A DNA stretch of 64,000 bases from Pseudomonas flavescens (GCF_013408425.1 NZ_JACBYV010000001.1:2294001-2358000), one strand, 5' to 3'. Positions 9,411 to 19,432 are shown, numbered from the stretch's first letter. Program-made: numbers and translations. Notes: generated by a model not told the origin, from the sequence alone.

Positions 9411-9474
9411 TGCATGTCCTTCTGTTGTCAGGTCGAAACGCAAGCTGGGAAGAGGCGATCCACGCCCGCTCCCG

Positions 9475-9888
9475 TCAATCCAGGCTGGCGAGCAACTCGT
9501 CCAGCGCTTCCATGTGTTGCGGGGGCAATCGTTGCTGCAGTTGCAATTGCGCCGTCTGCCAGGCGCCCAAAGCCTGGGCGAGCAGCTGCTCACCAGACTC
9601 GCTCAACGCTACCAGGCGATTGCGCTGGTCCACGCCCCCCTGCAGCATCACCAGGCCACGCCCCTCGAGAACACGCAGGTTGCGCCCCAGGGTACTGCGT
9701 TCGAGCCCCATGGCATCGGCCAGATCGGTGATGCTCGGCTGACCGAGGCGCTGCAGATGCCGGAGCAGAGAATACTGGGCGACATTGAGGCCGACACCGC
9801 TCAGGGCGTCGTCATAGAGCTTGCTGACGCCACGGCTGGCGCGACGCAAGCGGGTGCAGAGGCATTCGGTAGGCAACATGGAATGCAT
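9475..9888 (-). CDS. MarR-family transcriptional regulator
   Basis: About 137 residues with the winged-helix core of the MarR family: LNVAQYSLLRHLQRLG, SITDLADAMGLERSTLGRNLRVLEGRGLV (recognition helix) and a wing containing VDQRNR. Two cysteines sit at the extreme N-terminus (TECLC), a placement that could allow redox sensing, as in OhrR-like members (inference). Start ambiguous between ATG 9888 and ATG 9879; no clear ribosome-binding site for either. Neighbours are a multidrug-type MFS gene and a peroxidase gene, which fits a stress or efflux regulator that represses its own operon. Confidence 0.88.
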   Translation of the reverse strand: MHSMLPTECLCTRLRRASRGVSKLYDDALSGVGLNVAQYSLLRHLQRLGQPSITDLADAMGLERSTLGRNLRVLEGRGLVMLQGGVDQRNRLVALSESGEQLLAQALGAWQTAQLQLQQRLPPQHMEALDELLASLD

Positions 9889-10028
9889 GTATATACCCGC
9901 TTCTCCCGCCAAACAACCCCCGATGCAACACTTTCCGTGCGCTCTCAGGACAGGAGAACGGGCCACATGCAATGCATGCGCTGGCAAACGCGGGTATCGC
10001 CCGCTCGACCCAGCCATGGGCCAGGTGG
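9889..10028. promoter_or_regulatory. Candidate MarR control region
   Basis: The gap between cobS (end 10029) and the marR start contains the odd-length dyad CATGCA-A-TGCATG at 9966-9978. A second TGCATGTATA element overlaps the marR start codon. Repeated palindromes of this kind next to a MarR gene are typical operators. No T-rich terminator for the cob operon was found here, so read-through into marR is possible. Confidence 0.35.
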
Positions 10029-10760
10029 TCAGCCCGCCACGTGCAAAGCCATCACCAGCAGCACCCCGCACTCGAGCACCTCCAGCAGCGCTCCGGCGGT
10101 GTCGCCAGTGGTGCCGCCCAGGCGCTGCTGCATCATGCGCCGCAAGCAGAAGAAAATTGCCACCGCCGCCAGCATCACCCAGATACCACCGGCCAGCAGA
10201 CAGGTCAGCGACGTCACCATCAGCACCGCGATGGCGGACGACCTTGGCAGGTGCCGGGCCAACACCTCGCCCAGACCTCCCGCGCGGACATAGGGCGTGC
10301 AGAGAAACAGGGCCAACAGCGCGCCACGTCCCAGCACCGGGACCAGCAGCAGCGCGAGGTGATCACCCCGCTCGAGCAGAGTCAGCAAGGCGACGAACTT
10401 GAGCAGCAGCACCATCACCAGCACCACCACGGCGATCGGCCCGCTGCGCGGGTCCTTCATGATCGCCAGGGTGCGCTCGCGATCACCGAAACCGCCCATC
10501 CAGGCATCCGCGCTGTCGGCCAGGCCATCCAGATGCAGCGCACCGCTCAGTGCCACCCACAGGCTCAGCAACAGCGCCGCCTGTAGGGGCACCGCTGCCG
10601 CTTCGAGCAGGTGCGCGGCAGCCAGCAGCAGCAAACCGATCACCCCACCAACCAGCGGGTAGCAGAGTAGCGAGCGTCCCGTTTGCTCAGGCGTGGGCAT
10701 GCCGGCCAGGCGTACCGGCAAGCGCGTGAGAAACTGCAATGCGATCCAGAAAGGTGTCAT
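10029..10760 (-). CDS. cobS: Adenosylcobinamide-GDP ribazoletransferase (cobalamin synthase)
   Basis: 243 residues, an integral membrane enzyme joining adenosylcobinamide-GDP to alpha-ribazole (phosphate), the final assembly step of the nucleotide loop; also called CobV. The family hallmark HLDGLADSADAWMGG is at about residues 76-90, where the aspartates bind metal and the nucleotide. Five or six hydrophobic spans follow (LLLLAAAHLLEA, VVVLVMVLLLKFVALL, and others). Its ATG overlaps the stop of the upstream phosphatase gene as ATGA. It is the last gene of the cobalamin operon. Confidence 0.95.
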   Translation of the reverse strand: MTPFWIALQFLTRLPVRLAGMPTPEQTGRSLLCYPLVGGVIGLLLLAAAHLLEAAAVPLQAALLLSLWVALSGALHLDGLADSADAWMGGFGDRERTLAIMKDPRSGPIAVVVLVMVLLLKFVALLTLLERGDHLALLLVPVLGRGALLALFLCTPYVRAGGLGEVLARHLPRSSAIAVLMVTSLTCLLAGGIWVMLAAVAIFFCLRRMMQQRLGGTTGDTAGALLEVLECGVLLVMALHVAG

Positions 10761-11323
10761 GGGATTTCCCGCACGCCCAAGCCATCGAATTGCAGGTGCA
10801 CCCGCTGACCATGGGTCACACTGACCTGCAGCAGTTGCTCTCGGGGCAACCCCCGTGCCCGCGCCAGCAACAGACGCATCACCCCGCCATGGGTGACCAC
10901 CAGCAACCGCCGCCCCTGATAGCTGTCCTGCAGACGCCGCACTGCATCCAGTATCCGCGCCTCGAAGTCCAGCAGTGGCTCGCCGGCGGGCGGCGTGAAG
11001 GCATAGGGATCGGCCCAGAAGCGACCAAGATCGTCGGCGTCGGTCTCCATCAACTGGGCGGCGCTACGTCCTTCCCAGTCACCGAAATGCAGCTCCTGCA
11101 AACCAGCCTCGAACTGCAACGGCAGATCGCGGGCGGCGGCCAGTTCCTCGGCGAAGCGCGCGCAGCGCTGCAGCGGCGAGCTGATCAGCGCATCCCAGTG
11201 TTCATCGGCGCGCACCGCTGACCGCAATTGTGCCCAGCCGGTCTCGGTCAGCGCGTCGTCCAGGCTGCCACGCAAGCCGCCGCCCTGTTCGGTTTCGCCG
11301 TGGCGCAAGAGATGCAGGATCAC
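10757..11323 (-). CDS. cobC: Alpha-ribazole phosphatase (histidine phosphatase family)
   Basis: 188 residues, begun at a GTG at 11323 that overlaps the cobT stop (GTGA). The phosphohistidine motif RHGET is at residues 7-11, and the second catalytic histidine lies in [11 protein letters not shown] (about 145). [12 protein letters not shown] supplies the usual acid residue. It removes the 5'-phosphate of alpha-ribazole phosphate or of the cobalamin phosphate. The name cobC follows the Salmonella scheme; in the P. denitrificans scheme cobC is the aminotransferase-like enzyme further upstream. Confidence 0.92.
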   Translation of the reverse strand: MILHLLRHGETEQGGGLRGSLDDALTETGWAQLRSAVRADEHWDALISSPLQRCARFAEELAAARDLPLQFEAGLQELHFGDWEGRSAAQLMETDADDLGRFWADPYAFTPPAGEPLLDFEARILDAVRRLQDSYQGRRLLVVTHGGVMRLLLARARGLPREQLLQVSVTHGQRVHLQFDGLGVREIP

Positions 11324-12375
11324 GGCGCGCGATCCGCCACTGCCGCCTCGGCGAAAGTGGCCATCTCATTGTGCAGCGCACAGGCCAGACGCAGCATCGG
11401 CACCACCAGTGCAGCCCCACTACCCTCGCCCAGGCGCAGGCCCAGGCTGACGATCGGCGTGGCCTGCAGGGCGGCGAGCAGACGCTGATGACCGGGCTCG
11501 GCGCTCTGATGAGAAAACAGCAGCCAGTCGCGACACGCCGGGTTCAGACGCACCGCCAGCAAGGCGGCGACGCTGCAGATGAAGCCGTCGACCAGCGCCA
11601 CCACGCCCTGCTGGGCGCACGCCAGGTAGGCGCCGGTGAGTGCAGCGATCTCGAAACCGCCCAGACGACGCAAGGCTTCCATCGGCTCGCTGGCAGCTGC
11701 GCGGTGCAGCGCCAGGGCCGTCTCGATCACCTGTGCCTTGTGGGCCACGCCGGCAGCGGCGAGCCCGGTACCCGGCCCCACCAGCTCGGCCACCGGACAG
11801 TCCAGCAGCAGGCAGGCCAGCGCCGTGGCCGCGGTGGTATTGCCGATGCCCATCTCACCGCCAATGAACAGCTCGCGGCCATCCCGTGCAGCACGAACGA
11901 CGCTGTCGCGGCCGGCCTGCAGGGCGATCAGGGCCTGGGCAGGCGTCATCGCCGCTTCGCGCATGAGGTTGGCGGTGCCAGCGCCGACCTGCAAATGGCG
12001 CACGCCTGGCAGTGGTTCGAGCGGCAGCGCGGTGCCCAGATCGGTCACTTCCAGCGATGCGTCCAACTGCCGGGCCAGCACGCTGATCGCCGCGCCGCCA
12101 GCGACGAAGTTGCGCAGCATCTGCCCGGTGACAGCCTGCGGGTAGGCCGAGACACCTTCAGCCACGACGCCGTGATCAGCGGCGAAAATGGCGATCCACA
12201 CCTTGTCGACGCCCGGGCACTCACGGCCCTGCAGCCCGGCCAGGCGAATCGCCAGGCGCTCCAGTTCGCCGAGCGAACCGGCCGGTTTGGTCAACTGCCC
12301 CTGCCGCGCCTCGGCCTTGTCACGCGCCACCTGGTCCATAGGCTGGGGGGGATTGAGCCACCAGTCGAGGTTCAT
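11320..12375 (-). CDS. cobT: Nicotinate-nucleotide--dimethylbenzimidazole phosphoribosyltransferase
   Basis: 351 residues, cytoplasmic. It transfers phosphoribose from nicotinate mononucleotide to 5,6-dimethylbenzimidazole, giving alpha-ribazole phosphate. Typical CobT stretches are present: [20 protein letters not shown] near the N-terminus, [20 protein letters not shown] (about 67-86), [14 protein letters not shown] (about 174-187) and the catalytic Glu region [12 protein letters not shown] (about 315-326). The ATG at 12375 overlaps the cobU stop. With BluB in the same operon, the lower ligand DMB can be both made and activated here. Confidence 0.95.
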   Translation of the reverse strand: MNLDWWLNPPQPMDQVARDKAEARQGQLTKPAGSLGELERLAIRLAGLQGRECPGVDKVWIAIFAADHGVVAEGVSAYPQAVTGQMLRNFVAGGAAISVLARQLDASLEVTDLGTALPLEPLPGVRHLQVGAGTANLMREAAMTPAQALIALQAGRDSVVRAARDGRELFIGGEMGIGNTTAATALACLLLDCPVAELVGPGTGLAAAGVAHKAQVIETALALHRAAASEPMEALRRLGGFEIAALTGAYLACAQQGVVALVDGFICSVAALLAVRLNPACRDWLLFSHQSAEPGHQRLLAALQATPIVSLGLRLGEGSGAALVVPMLRLACALHNEMATFAEAAVADRAP

Positions 12376-12893
12376 AACGGATCTCCCTTGAGAATCATGG
12401 GCAGGCCAGCGACCGTGAACACCACGCGCTGGCAGCGTTCGGCGATGGCCTGGTGCAGCAGGCCGGCTTCATCGACATAACGGCGGGTCAACTCGCCCAT
12501 CGGCACCACGCCAAGCCCGGTTTCGTTGCTGACCAGAATCAGCCGCCCTGACAGATTCGCCAGGCAGGCCAGCAGCGCATCGCGCTCGCGTACCAGGCGT
12601 GCGTCATCTTCCAGCAGCAGCAGGTTGGTCAGCCAAAGGGTCAGGCAATCGACCAGCAGGCAGCGCTGTGCCGATGCCTGCTCGCCAAGCACCCGGGCCA
12701 GTTCCAGCGGTTCTTCGACCAACCCCCAGTGCGCCGGACGACGATCGCGATGGGAACGGATACGGACGCTCATTTCGCCATCGAGCGCCTGGCTGGTGGC
12801 GATGTATGTCACCTCGAGGCCCGACTCCTGGGCCAGGCGCTCGGCCAACCGACTCTTGCCGGAGCGAGCACCACCGAGAATCAACTCCTGCAT
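12372..12893 (-). CDS. cobU: Adenosylcobinamide kinase / adenosylcobinamide-phosphate guanylyltransferase
   Basis: 173 residues, the bifunctional CobU/CobP enzyme that phosphorylates adenosylcobinamide and then caps it with GMP from GTP. The P-loop GGARSGKS is at residues 7-14, and the guanylylation histidine lies within the [10 protein letters not shown] segment (about residues 45-54). [19 protein letters not shown] is the conserved C-terminal signature. The ATG at 12893 directly follows the TAG stop of cobQ (no spacing), and its own stop overlaps cobT. Confidence 0.95.
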   Translation of the reverse strand: MQELILGGARSGKSRLAERLAQESGLEVTYIATSQALDGEMSVRIRSHRDRRPAHWGLVEEPLELARVLGEQASAQRCLLVDCLTLWLTNLLLLEDDARLVRERDALLACLANLSGRLILVSNETGLGVVPMGELTRRYVDEAGLLHQAIAERCQRVVFTVAGLPMILKGDPL

Positions 12894-14405
12894 CTATTCG
12901 CTCTCCATTGGGGCCGCCAGGCCGCATAGCGCGCGCAGGGCCGAGCGATCCAGGTGCGCTTCGACCAGATCCGCCAGGCGCTCGATATCGCGCTCGCGCA
13001 GGGCGTGGTAATCCACCTCCTGCACCTCCCCCAGGCCAGCCCAGCGCAGCAGCGCCGAACAGGCTTGCGACGACTCGAACAGGCCGTGCAGGTAAGTACC
13101 CATGACTTGGCCATCGGCGCTCAGCGCACCGTCCGCACGGCCATCATCGAGGCGAACCGCGGCGCGCTGCAGATCGGCGCCCGAGGTCACCCCGGCATGA
13201 ATCTCGTAACCGCTGATAGAGGCATCCTCCAGACACAGACGCCCGCGCACATTACGTAGTTGCTTGTGGGGCTCCAGCACCGTGTCGATCTGCAAGAGTC
13301 CCAGGCCCTGGCTAGCCCCGGCGGGCCCTTCGAGTCCGTCGGGATCCTCGACGCAACGCCCGAGCATCTGCAGCCCGCCGCAGATGCCGAGCAGCTTGCC
13401 GCCATAGCGCAGGTGTCGCTCGATGGCCTCGGCCCAACCCCCGCTGCGCAGAAAGGCAAGGTCGGCGCGTACGCTCTTGGAGCCGGGCAGAATGATCAGG
13501 TCGGCGGGCGGGATCGCTTCGCCGGGGCCGACGAAGGTCAGCTCGACCTGAGGGTGCAGGCGCAGCGGGTCGAAATCGGTGTGGTTGCTGATCCGTGGCA
13601 GCACCGGAACCACCACCCGGAGCACCTGTTCGGTCTTGCTCACCTGGCGACGGTCGATGGCGTCTTCGGCCTCCAGATGGAAATCCATCAGATAGGGCAG
13701 CACGCCAAGCACCGGCTTGCCGGTGCGTTTCTCGAGCCAGTCCAGGCCAGGCTGCAGCAAGGCGATATCGCCGCGAAAGCGATTGATCACGAAGCCCTTG
13801 AGCCGTGCCTGTTCACTGGGCGAGAGCAATTCCAGGGTGCCGACCAGGTGGGCGAAGACGCCGCCCTTGTCGATATCGGCGACCAGAATCACCGGACAAT
13901 CGACCGCCTCGGCAAAGCCCATGTTGGCGATGTCGTTGGCGCGCAGGTTGATCTCTGCAGGCGAGCCTGCACCTTCCACCATCACCACCTGATGAATCGC
14001 CTGCAGCCGCTGGTGGGACGCCAGCACCGCCTGGCGGGCGACCTGCTTGTAATCGTGATAGGCCACGGCATTCATGTTGCCGACGGCCTGGCCGTGGATG
14101 ATCACCTGAGCGCCGGTGTCGCTGTTGGGTTTGAGCAGCACCGGGTTCATGTCGGTATGGGGCGCCAGACCGCAGGCCTGGGCTTGCACGGCCTGAGCAC
14201 GGCCGATCTCGCCGCCGTCGGCGGTTACCGCACTGTTGAGTGCCATATTCTGCGGCTTGAAAGGCGCCACGCTGACGCCCTGGCGACGCAGCCAGCGGCA
14301 CAGCGCGGTGACCAGGGTGCTCTTGCCGGCATCCGACGTGGTGCCTTGCACCATTAACGTAGCGCCCTGCTGAACAAGAGCGGCGTCTGATTCAGAACGG
14401 CTCAT
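12894..14405 (-). CDS. cobQ: Cobyric acid synthase
   Basis: 503 residues. It amidates four carboxylates (b, d, e, g) of adenosylcobyrinic a,c-diamide using glutamine and ATP. The N-terminal dethiobiotin-synthetase-like domain has [11 protein letters not shown] (P-loop) and [10 protein letters not shown]; the C-terminal triad glutamine amidotransferase domain has the nucleophile in [10 protein letters not shown] and a histidine in [11 protein letters not shown] start at the ATG at 14405, which overlaps the stop of the upstream gene as ATGA; the frame is open upstream but without similarity. Confidence 0.96.
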   Translation of the reverse strand: MSRSESDAALVQQGATLMVQGTTSDAGKSTLVTALCRWLRRQGVSVAPFKPQNMALNSAVTADGGEIGRAQAVQAQACGLAPHTDMNPVLLKPNSDTGAQVIIHGQAVGNMNAVAYHDYKQVARQAVLASHQRLQAIHQVVMVEGAGSPAEINLRANDIANMGFAEAVDCPVILVADIDKGGVFAHLVGTLELLSPSEQARLKGFVINRFRGDIALLQPGLDWLEKRTGKPVLGVLPYLMDFHLEAEDAIDRRQVSKTEQVLRVVVPVLPRISNHTDFDPLRLHPQVELTFVGPGEAIPPADLIILPGSKSVRADLAFLRSGGWAEAIERHLRYGGKLLGICGGLQMLGRCVEDPDGLEGPAGASQGLGLLQIDTVLEPHKQLRNVRGRLCLEDASISGYEIHAGVTSGADLQRAAVRLDDGRADGALSADGQVMGTYLHGLFESSQACSALLRWAGLGEVQEVDYHALRERDIERLADLVEAHLDRSALRALCGLAAPMESE

Positions 14406-15394
14406 CGCGACTCCTCGGCGAATACGCTCAGCGCCCGGTCCAGGCGCTGCCAGCCTTCTTCGTCCGGCGGCAGGCCGAAACGAATGCTTGCCGGCCGCTC
14501 GAACAGCCGGGTGAAAATGCCATTGCAGGCGAGGAATTCGTGCAGCAGGGCCGCGCGCTCGCAGGCGATCCACTGGAACAGCGAGCAGCCGCCGGTGGGA
14601 GCCAGGCCATGCTCGCGCAGCAGGTCGGCCAGACGCTGGCCATCCCTGACCAGACGCTGCTGCTGCGCCTGCTGGCCAGAGCGGTCTTCGAGCAGGTGGG
14701 CACCCAGCCAGCGTGTCGGCCCGCTGAGAGTCCAGGGACCGAGCATTTCTTCCAGCTCACCTAGCAGCTTGGCGTCGGCCAGCACGAAACCCAGCCGGGC
14801 ACCGGCCATGCCGAAGAACTTGCCGAACGAGCGCAGCACGATCAGCCCGGGCAGGTGACTATGAGCCGCCAGACTCTGTTCCGGGGTGCAATCGATGAAG
14901 GCCTCATCGACGATCAGCCACCCCCCTCGCTCGGCCAGGCGCGCATGCCAGGCGAACAGTTGCTGCGGCGAAAATCGCCGACCGGTAGGGTTGTTGGGAT
15001 TGACCAGCAGCAGCACGTCGAGCCGCTCCAGCGCCCGGTTGACGCTCGCCTCGCAGAGCTCCAGCACCCGATGCCCTTCACGCTGCCAAGCCGCCGCATG
15101 CTCGGCATACGCTGGCGATACGATGCCCACCCGCGCCTCGCTTCGCAGCCGTGGCAGGCACTGGATGGCCGCCTGGGAGCCGGCCACTGGCAGCAGGTGG
15201 TCGACGCCGTAGTAGGCGCAGGCAGCAGCCTCCAGCCCATCATCCTGCTCGGGCAGACGCACCCAGGCCTGCTCCGGAATCGCCGGTAGGGGTAGCCCAT
15301 AAGGCGCCACGCCGGTTGACAGGTCCAGCCAGTCGCTCAGGGGAATGCCGTATTGCTGGGCCGCTCGCCGCAAACGTCCGCCATGTTCAAGCAA
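14402..15394 (-). CDS. cobD: Threonine-phosphate decarboxylase-type PLP enzyme
   Basis: 330 residues, an aspartate-aminotransferase-fold enzyme that makes (R)-1-amino-2-propanol phosphate from threonine phosphate for the corrin side chain; named cobC in the P. denitrificans scheme. Visible are the N-terminal [26 protein letters not shown] (cofactor contacts), [14 protein letters not shown] and the PLP lysine in [13 protein letters not shown] (about 214). The start is a TTG at 15394, overlapping the cbiB stop by 8 bp. The choice of TTG is supported by the expected LEHGGRL N-terminus. Confidence 0.93.
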   Translation of the reverse strand: MLEHGGRLRRAAQQYGIPLSDWLDLSTGVAPYGLPLPAIPEQAWVRLPEQDDGLEAAACAYYGVDHLLPVAGSQAAIQCLPRLRSEARVGIVSPAYAEHAAAWQREGHRVLELCEASVNRALERLDVLLLVNPNNPTGRRFSPQQLFAWHARLAERGGWLIVDEAFIDCTPEQSLAAHSHLPGLIVLRSFGKFFGMAGARLGFVLADAKLLGELEEMLGPWTLSGPTRWLGAHLLEDRSGQQAQQQRLVRDGQRLADLLREHGLAPTGGCSLFQWIACERAALLHEFLACNGIFTRLFERPASIRFGLPPDEEGWQRLDRALSVFAEESR

Positions 15395-16295
15395 CGCACA
15401 CCCCCACGATCAGCATGAGCAACAGCCACAACGAGACGCCCCCCCAGACCAGATTCATCGCCCGCTCGATGTCCCGTGCCCGGGGCTGCGGGCCCTCGCC
15501 CAGCTCGGGCCGCTGGTGCACTTGGCCATGATAGACGGCAGCACCGCCGAGGCTGACACCCAGCGCACCGGCACCAGCGGCCATCACCGGTCCGGCATTG
15601 GGGCTGTCCCACTGCGGCGCCTGGCGCTGCCAGCAACGCATTGCCGTGGTGGTGCGCCCGAGCAGCGCGTAGGTCAGCGCGACCAGGCGCGCCGGCACGT
15701 AGTTGAGCAGGTCGTCGATCTTCGCGGCGGCCCAGCCGAAGCGCTCGAAACGTTCGTTGCGGTAGCCCCACATGGCATCCAGCGTATTGCTCAGGCGGTA
15801 CAGCACCACACCCGGCGCGCCAGCCACGAGAAACCAGAACAGCGCGGCGAATACCGCGTCACTGCCGTTTTCCAGCACCGACTCAGTACCGGCACGGGCC
15901 ACACCGGTGGCGTCCAGGTCATCGGTGCGGCGGCTGACCATATAGCCGACCCTTTGGCGGGCCAGGGCCAGATCGCCAAGGCGCAGGGCCTGAGCCACCG
16001 GCTGAGCATGCTGATCGAGGCTGCGCAAGCCGAGGGCCGCATACAGGGCGATGATCTGCACCAGCCAGCCGATCCAGGGCACCTGCACCAGCAGCACGGT
16101 TAGCAGCGTGAGCGGCAATACCGCGAGGCACCAGGCCGTCACGCCGTGGCTACGCCAGCCGCCTCCGGACGGGTTGAAGCGCTGCTCCAGACGATTGGCC
16201 AGCTTGCCGAAACCCACCAGCGGGTGCCAACGCCTCGGTTCACCAAGCGCGGCATCCAGCGCCACGCCCACGGCAGCACTGAGGATCAGGCTCAT
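15387..16295 (-). CDS. cbiB: Adenosylcobinamide-phosphate synthase (membrane)
   Basis: 302 residues from the ATG at 16295; a GTG two codons upstream (16301) is an equal alternative. Integral membrane protein attaching aminopropanol (phosphate) to adenosylcobyric acid; CobD in the P. denitrificans scheme. The family start [18 protein letters not shown] is at about residues 14-31, followed by hydrophobic spans, [17 protein letters not shown], and [18 protein letters not shown] near residue 200. It starts 12 bp after the bluB stop. Confidence 0.94.
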   Translation of the reverse strand: MSLILSAAVGVALDAALGEPRRWHPLVGFGKLANRLEQRFNPSGGGWRSHGVTAWCLAVLPLTLLTVLLVQVPWIGWLVQIIALYAALGLRSLDQHAQPVAQALRLGDLALARQRVGYMVSRRTDDLDATGVARAGTESVLENGSDAVFAALFWFLVAGAPGVVLYRLSNTLDAMWGYRNERFERFGWAAAKIDDLLNYVPARLVALTYALLGRTTTAMRCWQRQAPQWDSPNAGPVMAAGAGALGVSLGGAAVYHGQVHQRPELGEGPQPRARDIERAMNLVWGGVSLWLLLMLIVGVCVA

Positions 16296-16307
16296 AAACA
16301 CACTGCG

Positions 16308-16973
16308 CTATTCATGTGGCTCCCCGTCATGTGATGCCCAGCGATCCTGAAACAGCAATTCACTCAATGGTCGCACTTCGGCCCAGCCCTCCTGGGCCAG
16401 CATCGGTACCGGGTAGAACGCCTGCACCGGCCCCAGGCACAGCACCGCCACCGGCTTGCTGCCGGCTGGCATGCCCAGCAGCTCGGCCAGTGCGAGAGGA
16501 TCGAACAGCGACACCCAGCCCATGCCCAGCCCCTCGGCCCTGGCGGCGAGCCAGAGATTCTGAATGGCGCAGGACAATGACGCCATATCCATTTCTGGCA
16601 GGGTGCGCCGGCCGAAGACATGAGCGTCACGGCCGTCCATCAGCGCCGCGACCAGCAACTCGGCGCACTCACGAACGCCCTCGACCTTGAGGCGCATGAA
16701 CGCGTCGGAGCGTTCGCCCAACGCCTCGGCGGTCAGCCGGCGCTCGGCTTCGACCAACTGATAGATGTCTTCACGCAGTGCTGGCCGGGTGATGCGGATG
16801 AAGCGCCAGGGCTGCATCAGCCCCACACTGGGCGCCTGGTGCGCAGCTTCGAGCAGCTTGGCGAGCAGTTCAGGCGCCACCTCGCCACCACTGAAATGAC
16901 GCATATCGCGGCGCTCGGAAATGGCCCGATAGACAGCGGCACGCTCCTCGGCGCTGAAGGCGTGGTCGCTCAT
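16308..16973 (-). CDS. bluB: 5,6-dimethylbenzimidazole synthase
   Basis: 221 residues of the nitroreductase-like flavoprotein fold. BluB cleaves reduced FMN with oxygen to form 5,6-dimethylbenzimidazole, so this strain can make the aerobic lower ligand of B12. Typical elements: ISERRDMRHFSGGEV (FMN phosphate contacts), AHQAPSVGLMQPWRFI and LWLAARAEGLGMGWVSLFDP. The ATG at 16973 overlaps the cobB stop as ATGA. Confidence 0.93.
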   Translation of the reverse strand: MSDHAFSAEERAAVYRAISERRDMRHFSGGEVAPELLAKLLEAAHQAPSVGLMQPWRFIRITRPALREDIYQLVEAERRLTAEALGERSDAFMRLKVEGVRECAELLVAALMDGRDAHVFGRRTLPEMDMASLSCAIQNLWLAARAEGLGMGWVSLFDPLALAELLGMPAGSKPVAVLCLGPVQAFYPVPMLAQEGWAEVRPLSELLFQDRWASHDGEPHE

Positions 16974-18298
16974 GGCCTGAACAATGCCGCTGCGGCCGCA
17001 GGATCGGATGGCAGGTAAAAGTGGATATAGGACGCGGTGAGCCGGCCGAGACGAAACACCGCCTCGCTGACCGGTTTGTCATTGGGGCACTCGCCGCGAG
17101 CCAGCGGCTGCAGCTCGGATTCGAGCCGCGAATGATGATAGCTGTGACCGCGCAACAGCCCTTCGGGCAACGTGACCGCCTGCAGCGCGAGGGCGACCAG
17201 GCGCTTCTGCATCTGGGCATGGCCAGGCACCAAGCCGGCCAGCTCCGCCCGTTCGCCTGCCGCGTCGCTCAGTGTGTCGAGCAGGTAGAGCATGCCACCG
17301 CACTCGGCGAGAATCGGCTTGCCAGCTCGCTGATGGGCGGTGATGGCCTCGATCATCGAACGGTTGGTGGCCAGCGCCTGCAGATGCAGCTCCGGGTAGC
17401 CGCCTGGCAGATAAAGGCTGTCCACCTCGGGCAGGCTCTGATCTGCCAGCGGACTGAAGAACGTCAGGGCCGCGCCCATGCGCTCCAGCAGATCGAGATT
17501 GGCCTGATAGGTGAACGCGAAGGATGCGTCGCGGGCCACGCCGATGCGCACGCCCTCCAGCAGCGGCAATGGCGCTGCAATCGACGGCGCAGCGAAGGTC
17601 ACTGGTGGCGGCAGGGTAACCGTTGCGGTCTGTGCCAGAGCATCGGCAGCGGTATCCAGACGCACATCGAGGTCGGCGAGCTCGGCGGCCTGCACCAGGC
17701 CCAGGTGGCGGCTCGGCAATTCGATCGCGGCGCTACGCGGCAAAGAGCCGTACCAGCGGATCGAGGCTGGCAGGCTGTCGCGGATCAGATCGTTATGGCG
17801 CCCGGGATTGACGCGATTGCCGAGCACACCGGAGAACGGCAGATCCGGCTGATAGCTGGCCAGGCCGACGGCCAGTGCCCCGAAGGTCTGGGCCATGGCG
17901 GAGCCATCGATCACCCCCAGCACCGGAACCCCGAAGCGGCGGGCCAGGTCGGCGGCGGATGGCGAGCCGTCGAACAGCCCCATCACACCTTCGATGAGGA
18001 TCAGGTCCGCCTCGCCAGCGGCTTCCCACAGCAGGCGGCGGCTCTCGGCCTCGCCAACCATCCACAGATCCAACTGATAAACCGGGTGGCCGCTGGCACG
18101 GGAGAGGATCATTGGATCGAGAAAGTCAGGCCCGCACTTGAACACCCGCACCCGCTTGCCCTGCCGGGTGTGCAGGCGTGCCAGGGCCGCAGTGACGGTG
18201 GTCTTGCCCTGCCCCGAGGCCGGCGCAGCGATCAACAGTGCCGGACAGTGGCGCGACGCGCGCTCACCCGCATCGGATACAGACGCTGTAACGCTCAA
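16970..18298 (-). CDS. cobB: Cobyrinic acid a,c-diamide synthase
   Basis: 442 residues. It performs the glutamine- and ATP-dependent amidation of the a and c carboxylates of (hydrogeno)byrinic acid. The P-loop ASGQGKTTVTAAL is at about residues 27-39, FKCGPDFLDP follows, and the amidotransferase nucleophile is in LAECGGMLYLLD (about 335) with the histidine in RGHSYHHSR. The start is a TTG at 18298 embedded in the cobO stop (TTGA), pointing to translational coupling. It needs the upstream corrin ring pathway, which is not in this window. Confidence 0.95.
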   Translation of the reverse strand: MSVTASVSDAGERASRHCPALLIAAPASGQGKTTVTAALARLHTRQGKRVRVFKCGPDFLDPMILSRASGHPVYQLDLWMVGEAESRRLLWEAAGEADLILIEGVMGLFDGSPSAADLARRFGVPVLGVIDGSAMAQTFGALAVGLASYQPDLPFSGVLGNRVNPGRHNDLIRDSLPASIRWYGSLPRSAAIELPSRHLGLVQAAELADLDVRLDTAADALAQTATVTLPPPVTFAAPSIAAPLPLLEGVRIGVARDASFAFTYQANLDLLERMGAALTFFSPLADQSLPEVDSLYLPGGYPELHLQALATNRSMIEAITAHQRAGKPILAECGGMLYLLDTLSDAAGERAELAGLVPGHAQMQKRLVALALQAVTLPEGLLRGHSYHHSRLESELQPLARGECPNDKPVSEAVFRLGRLTASYIHFYLPSDPAAAAALFRP

Positions 18299-18921
18299 AA
18301 CTCCACGCCTTTCTGTGCTTTCACGCCGGACTTGAAGGCATGCTTCACGAGCGTCATTTCGGTAACGGTATCCGCGGCCTCTAGCAGCGCCGGTGGCGCG
18401 CCACGGCCGGTAGCCACGACGTGCTGCAGCTCGGGGCGCGACTCGATGTCACGCAGCACCACATCCACGTCCAGGTAACCGTGCTTGAGGGCGATGTTCA
18501 GCTCGTCCAGTACCACCAGGGCGATCTGCGGGTCGTTCAGCAGTTGCCGGGCGACCTCCCAGGCCTGAACGGCCTTCTCGATGTCCCGCTGACGATCCTG
18601 GGTGTCCCAGGTGTAGCCCTCGCCCATCACGTGGTAGCTGACTTCATCGGGAAAGCGGCGGAAAAAGTGCTCCTCACCGGTGGCCATGCCGCCCTTGATG
18701 AACTGCACCACGCCGACCTTGAGACCATGCCCCAGCGCGCGGGCGACCATGCCGAAGGCCGAGCTGCTCTTGCCCTTGCCATTGCCGCTGTGCACCAGCA
18801 GCAGGCCGTACTCGTCCTGAGCCTGGGCGATCTTTTCGTCCATCAGGGCTTTCTTGCGCGCCATGCGGGCGTTGTGCCGCGCGTCGCGCTCTGCTGATTC
18901 TCGGCTTGGGGATGGGGTCAT
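18295..18921 (-). CDS. cobO: Cob(I)yrinic acid a,c-diamide adenosyltransferase
   Basis: 208 residues, the CobA/CobO-type enzyme transferring adenosyl from ATP to the cobalt. The P-loop GNGKGKSSSAFG is at about residues 46-57, then VVQFIKGGMATGEE and VVLDELNIALKHGYLD. AAAGGAG lies five bases before the ATG at 18921, which sets the start. It is the first gene of the ten-gene operon and lies 157 nt downstream of the cobalamin riboswitch, so excess B12 should shut down the whole operon. Confidence 0.96.
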   Translation of the reverse strand: MTPSPSRESAERDARHNARMARKKALMDEKIAQAQDEYGLLLVHSGNGKGKSSSAFGMVARALGHGLKVGVVQFIKGGMATGEEHFFRRFPDEVSYHVMGEGYTWDTQDRQRDIEKAVQAWEVARQLLNDPQIALVVLDELNIALKHGYLDVDVVLRDIESRPELQHVVATGRGAPPALLEAADTVTEMTLVKHAFKSGVKAQKGVEF

Positions 18922-19077
18922 GGGATCTCCTTTGCGCGAGGCCGCGCGGCACACGCCAGTGAAACGGTCGGGCAGGAAACCGGGTTCAGGCCAGACGATG
19001 AAGGAATCACACAGGAGCAGGCAGGAGCTGACCGGGTCGGCCGCGCACCGGCCGCGCCCACCGCGCAAACCTGGAAA

Positions 19078-19290
19078 AGCGACAGGCCGGTCTCCGGGCT
19101 TGCGAGCACCGCACTCAGCAGAATGCGGACACCGACGCGACCTTCCCGTATCGACGATACAGTGGCGAGAAGCGTGGTTGGACTCGTTTACCGTTGCGGG
19201 GGCAGCGTCGGCCTTGCCTGCCTATTGAAACAGCGGCGCACCGACTTCCCAGTTTCACCCCCGGCCGAAACCGGGGACACCTGAAGCAAG
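19078..19290 (-). promoter_or_regulatory. Cobalamin (AdoCbl) riboswitch
   Basis: On the minus strand the region carries the conserved elements in order: GGTGAAACTGGGAAGTCGGTG, then GCTGCCCCCGCAACGGTAA, GCCACTG, a GGGAAGG stem, and the B12 box AGCCCGGAGACCGGCCTG at about 19081-19100. These are the hallmark sequences of the cobalamin riboswitch. It precedes cobO by about 157 nt. Ligand binding is expected to reduce expression of the cob operon; whether by transcription termination or by masking the cobO ribosome-binding site cannot be decided here. Confidence 0.95.
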
Positions 19291-19296
19291 CCGCGA

Positions 19297-19325
19297 AGGG
19301 TAAGGATTGGCCGCCTCAGCGTCAA
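19297..19325 (-). promoter_or_regulatory. Candidate sigma-70 promoter of the cobalamin operon
   Basis: Reading the minus strand, TTGACG (19325-19320) and TACCCT (19302-19297) are separated by exactly 17 bp. A transcript starting about seven bases further would begin right at the 5' edge of the riboswitch. The -35 is near consensus, the -10 is weak. Confidence 0.55.
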
Positions 19326-19432
19326 TCGAAGACTCAGAATCCGCCTCCCTGGCAGGCGAGCCAGAGCCACGCAGGGTCCCAGGGCGGTCTCAAAGGAGCA
19401 TGGCCGAGCTGCAGCGGACGCTGGCCTGGCGC

